A stretch of 5,873 nucleotides of DNA, from NCBI GenBank assembly GCA_904502145.1, contig CAJGDH010000123.1, positions 1 to 5,873 on the forward strand. Reading direction: 5' to 3'. Below the pieces are notes generated by a model. It had not been told where the DNA came from and searched no databases. It saw only the letters and a list, made by a program, of their open reading frames with translations. Below are positions 3,165 through 5,873 of the stretch, one piece after another; position 1 is the stretch's first letter; each line of letters begins with the position of its first letter. Position numbers and translations under genes: made by a program. This stretch comes from an uncultured Eubacterium sp. (lineage in GTDB: Bacteria > Bacillota > Clostridia > Lachnospirales > Lachnospiraceae).

Positions 3165-5873
3165 TCAGTCTTCCTCCGGACCATCCGGGAAAGCTTCCAC
3201 ATAATCTTCTTCCACGGGTTCATCGTAGACGATTCCGTCATCGTAATCATCGTAGGCATCCGGATAATCCTCCGGTTCCTCGATCCTGTAGCCCAGAGTC
3301 AGATTGCGGTATTTCTTCAATCCGGTACCGGCAGGGATCAGTTTGCCCAGAAGGACGTTCTCCTTAAGACCGATCAGCGGATCGATCTTGCCCTTGATGG
3401 CCGCGTCGGTAAGAACCTTGGTGGTCTCCTGGAAGGAGGCTGCGGACAGGAAGGAATTGGTGGCGAGGGATGCCTTGGTGATACCCAGAAGAGTCTGGGA
3501 ACCTGAAGCATATCTCTTGTATTCCAGTTTCTCATCGTCGGGAAGGTCTCTGTTCTGCTCTTCGATCTCTCTGTTCTCGATCTCCAGCTTCTTGTTCTCT
3601 TCCTCCAGCTCAAGGATGTCCACCAGGGATCCGGGCAGATAGTCCGTATCACCGGGATCTTCGATCCGGATCTTCTTGAGCATCTGACGAACGATGATCT
3701 CAATATGTTTATCGTTGATATCAACACCCTGGAGACGGTATACGCGCTGAACCTCTCTGGTCATGTAGTCCTGCACTGCGCGCACGCCTTTGATCTTCAG
3801 GATATCATGGGGATTGACGGAACCTTCGGTCAGTTCATCACCGGCCTCAAGGTGGGCACCGTCCACAACGCCGGATTTGATTCTGGCGCCGTAGGGGATG
3901 TCGTAGGTCTTGGCCTCTTCCTCACCCTTAACGATGATCTCACGTTTCACTTCCCCTTTGTCCTTGGATTCTCTGATCTCGACCTCACCGCCGATCTCAG
4001 TGATGATGGCAAGACCCTTGGGTTTACGGGCCTCGAAAAGCTCCTCCACACGGGGAAGACCCTGTGTGATGTCATCACCGGCTACGCCGCCGGCGTGGAA
4101 GGTACGCATGGTAAGCTGGGTACCGGGTTCACCGATGGACTGGGCCGCGATGATACCGACAGCCTCACCCACCTGAACCGTCTGTCCGGTAGCCAGGTTG
4201 GCGCCGTAGCATAAGGAGCAGGCACCGTTCTGGGATTTACAGGACAGCATGGTACGGATCTTGACCTTGTGATATCCTGCCTCCACCAGCTGGGAAGCAC
4301 GTTTAGGTGTGATCATGCGGTTTGTGGCAACGATGAGGTTGCCCTCCGCGTCAAAGTAATCCTGCGCCGCGAAACGGCCGGAGATACGGTCTTCCAGGGA
4401 TTCGATAGTCTCTTTTCCATCCATGATGGCTTCCACTTCCATGTGGGGGATATAATCTTCCCCTTCACAGCAGTCATGCTCACGGATGATCAGCTCCTGG
4501 GAGACATCCACCAGTCTTCTGGTCAGATATCCGGAGTCGGCGGTACGGAGAGCCGTATCCGACAGACCTTTACGGGCTCCGTGGGCGGAGATGAAGTACT
4601 CCAGTACGTCAAGACCTTCACGGAAGTTTGACTTGATCGGAAGTTCGATGGTACGTCCGGAGGTATCTGCCATCAGTCCGCGCATACCGGCCAGCTGTTT
4701 GATCTGCTGGTTGGAACCACGGGCACCGGAGTCGGCCATCATGTAGATATTATTGTATTTATCCAGACCGTCGAGCAGCTCCTTGGTCAGCTCGTCATCG
4801 GCATCGAACCATGCCTTGACGACCGCGTTGTAACGCTCTTCTTCCGTCATGAAGCCACGGCGGTACTGTTTGGTGATAAATTCTACCTTCTTCTGGGCAT
4901 CGGCCAGAATCCTCGGTTTCTCTTTGGGTACCGTCATATCGGAGATGGATACACTCAGGGAACCGATGGTGGAATATTTGTAGCCGATCGCTTTGACATC
5001 ATCCAGAACCTCAGCGGTCTTGGTGGTGCCGTGAACGCTGATGCAGCGGTCCAGGATCTGTTTCAGCTGTTTCTTGCCGCACTGGAAATCGATCTCCAGC
5101 TTCAGAAGATTTTCCGGTTCATTCCTGTCCACAAATCCGAGGTCCTGAGGAATGATCTCATTGAAGAGGATCCGGCCCATGGTACAGTCGATGATCTTGC
5201 TCACTCTCTCCCCTTCGCTGTTGATCACGGAACGTTTTACCTTGATCTTGGAATGGAGGGTGATGACTTTATTTTCGTAGGCCAGGTAGGCCTCGTTCTC
5301 GGATTTGAAGCATTTTCCTTCACCCTTGACGCCTTCCTTCTCCATGGTCAGGTAATATACACCGAGGACCATATCCTGGGAAGGAACCGCTACCGGGGCA
5401 CCGTCCGAAGGTTTCAGAAGGTTGTTGGGGGACAGGAGGAGGAAACGGCACTCTGCCTGGGCTTCCACGGAAAGGGGAAGATGGACCGCCATCTGGTCAC
5501 CGTCAAAGTCGGCGTTGAAGGCAGTACATACCAGGGGATGAAGCTTGATGGCCTTACCTTCCACCAGGATGGGCTCGAAAGCCTGGATTCCCAGACGGTG
5601 GAGGGTAGGAGCACGGTTCAGCATCACCGGGTGTTCCTTGATCACATTTTCCAGTACATCCCATACCTCGGGCTGTAATTTCTCCACCATCTTCTTGGCG
5701 GATTTGATATTGTGGGCCAGCTGTTTTTCCACAAGCTCCTTCATAACAAAGGGTTTGAACAACTCGATGGCCATCTCCTTGGGGAGACCGCACTGGTAGA
5801 TCTTCAGTTCGGGACCTACCACGATAACGGAACGGCCGGAATAGTCCACACGTTTGCCCAGAAGGTTCTGACG
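3165..5873 (-). CDS. rpoC: DNA-directed RNA polymerase subunit beta' (5' truncated by window edge)
   Basis: Beta' forms the catalytic pincer of bacterial RNA polymerase with beta. The frame is open to the right edge, beginning RQNLLGKRVDYSGRSVIVVG, so the GTG at 5849 is an internal Val and not a start. Visible length is 902 residues; by alignment with E. coli about 330-340 N-terminal residues (first zinc-binding region and clamp) are missing. Seen in order: the catalytic NADFDGD at visible residues 120-126 (bases 5516-5496) with the three Mg-binding Asp; the bridge-helix region MMADSGARGSNQQIKQLAGM near 378-397; the second zinc site with Cys at about 468, 545, 552 and 555 (HDCCEGE, then CKSQNGACSLC); the trigger-loop segment LTMRTFHAGG near 587-596; and the C-terminal LLGITKASLATNSFLSAASF. 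The trigger loop continues straight into GLPRVEELFEAR, so the large insertion of E. coli is absent. Two lineage-variable parts are a Glu-rich segment (3495-3626) and an acidic, Tyr-containing tail (3168-3281). rpoB should lie beyond the right edge. The gene downstream is DUF975, not rpsL. Confidence 0.99.
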   Translation of the reverse strand, partial: RQNLLGKRVDYSGRSVIVVGPELKIYQCGLPKEMAIELFKPFVMKELVEKQLAHNIKSAKKMVEKLQPEVWDVLENVIKEHPVMLNRAPTLHRLGIQAFEPILVEGKAIKLHPLVCTAFNADFDGDQMAVHLPLSVEAQAECRFLLLSPNNLLKPSDGAPVAVPSQDMVLGVYYLTMEKEGVKGEGKCFKSENEAYLAYENKVITLHSKIKVKRSVINSEGERVSKIIDCTMGRILFNEIIPQDLGFVDRNEPENLLKLEIDFQCGKKQLKQILDRCISVHGTTKTAEVLDDVKAIGYKYSTIGSLSVSISDMTVPKEKPRILADAQKKVEFITKQYRRGFMTEEERYNAVVKAWFDADDELTKELLDGLDKYNNIYMMADSGARGSNQQIKQLAGMRGLMADTSGRTIELPIKSNFREGLDVLEYFISAHGARKGLSDTALRTADSGYLTRRLVDVSQELIIREHDCCEGEDYIPHMEVEAIMDGKETIESLEDRISGRFAAQDYFDAEGNLIVATNRMITPKRASQLVEAGYHKVKIRTMLSCKSQNGACSLCYGANLATGQTVQVGEAVGIIAAQSIGEPGTQLTMRTFHAGGVAGDDITQGLPRVEELFEARKPKGLAIITEIGGEVEIRESKDKGEVKREIIVKGEEEAKTYDIPYGARIKSGVVDGAHLEAGDELTEGSVNPHDILKIKGVRAVQDYMTREVQRVYRLQGVDINDKHIEIIVRQMLKKIRIEDPGDTDYLPGSLVDILELEEENKKLEIENREIEEQNRDLPDDEKLEYKRYASGSQTLLGITKASLATNSFLSAASFQETTKVLTDAAIKGKIDPLIGLKENVLLGKLIPAGTGLKKYRNLTLGYRIEEPEDYPDAYDDYDDGIVYDEPVEEDYVEAFPDGPEED

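Noticed and set aside
3145..3167. TGATCA repeats near the rpoC stop as a terminator or operator
   Set aside because: The pairing is short, there is no T-run, and there is no promoter beside them.
3705..4214. + strand open frames opposite rpoC (also 4269-4631 and 5031-5678)
   Set aside because: All are antisense to highly conserved RpoC sequence and reflect its codon bias; no independent start signal or domain is seen.

Overview
The window looks like chromosomal DNA of a Gram-positive Clostridia-type bacterium, probably a Lachnospiraceae relative. The evidence is indirect. The RNA polymerase beta' subunit is of the Firmicutes type, with no large insertion in the trigger loop. Two small families typical of Firmicutes are present (DUF975, and a probable DUF6514 protein). 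The Shine-Dalgarno sequences are strong (AGGAGG-like), and genes are mixed-GC with sharply AT-rich spacer DNA. No rRNA, tRNA, transposase, CRISPR array or prophage gene is visible. This is mostly a housekeeping region.

Layout. At the left edge is the C-terminal half of typA/bipA (ribosome-associated GTPase) on the + strand, ending at 860. A 142-base spacer follows, dominated by a very long stem-loop (892-975) that probably terminates transcription in both directions. Facing typA on the - strand is a yigZ/IMPACT-family gene (1003-1653) with its own extended -10 promoter. Upstream of it on the same strand is a 100-residue small gene (1728-2030), probably DUF6514, with a perfect TATAAT box. Between 2031 and 2376 lies a non-coding stretch with an AT-rich island (about 2105-2250). 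It contains a well-formed + strand sigma-A-type promoter and, about 55 bases after the predicted transcription start, a strong bidirectional terminator. Together these define a possible unannotated small RNA of about 115 nt, which also contains a 13-15 codon reading frame. To the right, on the - strand, are a DUF975 membrane protein gene (2377-3117) and the 3' three-quarters of rpoC (3165 to beyond the right edge).

How the parts relate. rpoC and the DUF975 gene are 47 bases apart on the same strand with no terminator visible between them, so the DUF975 gene probably lies at the end of the rpoBC transcript, which then stops at the hairpin at 2281-2349. In most Firmicutes rpoC is followed by rpsL-rpsG-fusA, so the str-type operon appears to be interrupted here. 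The yigZ and DUF6514 promoters share an 18-base near-repeat in their -35/spacer regions, which may mean common control.

I did not find a defence system, biosynthetic cluster or other clearly new multi-gene system. The best candidates for something undescribed are the small RNA/peptide locus at 2200-2349 and the rpoC-DUF975 linkage.
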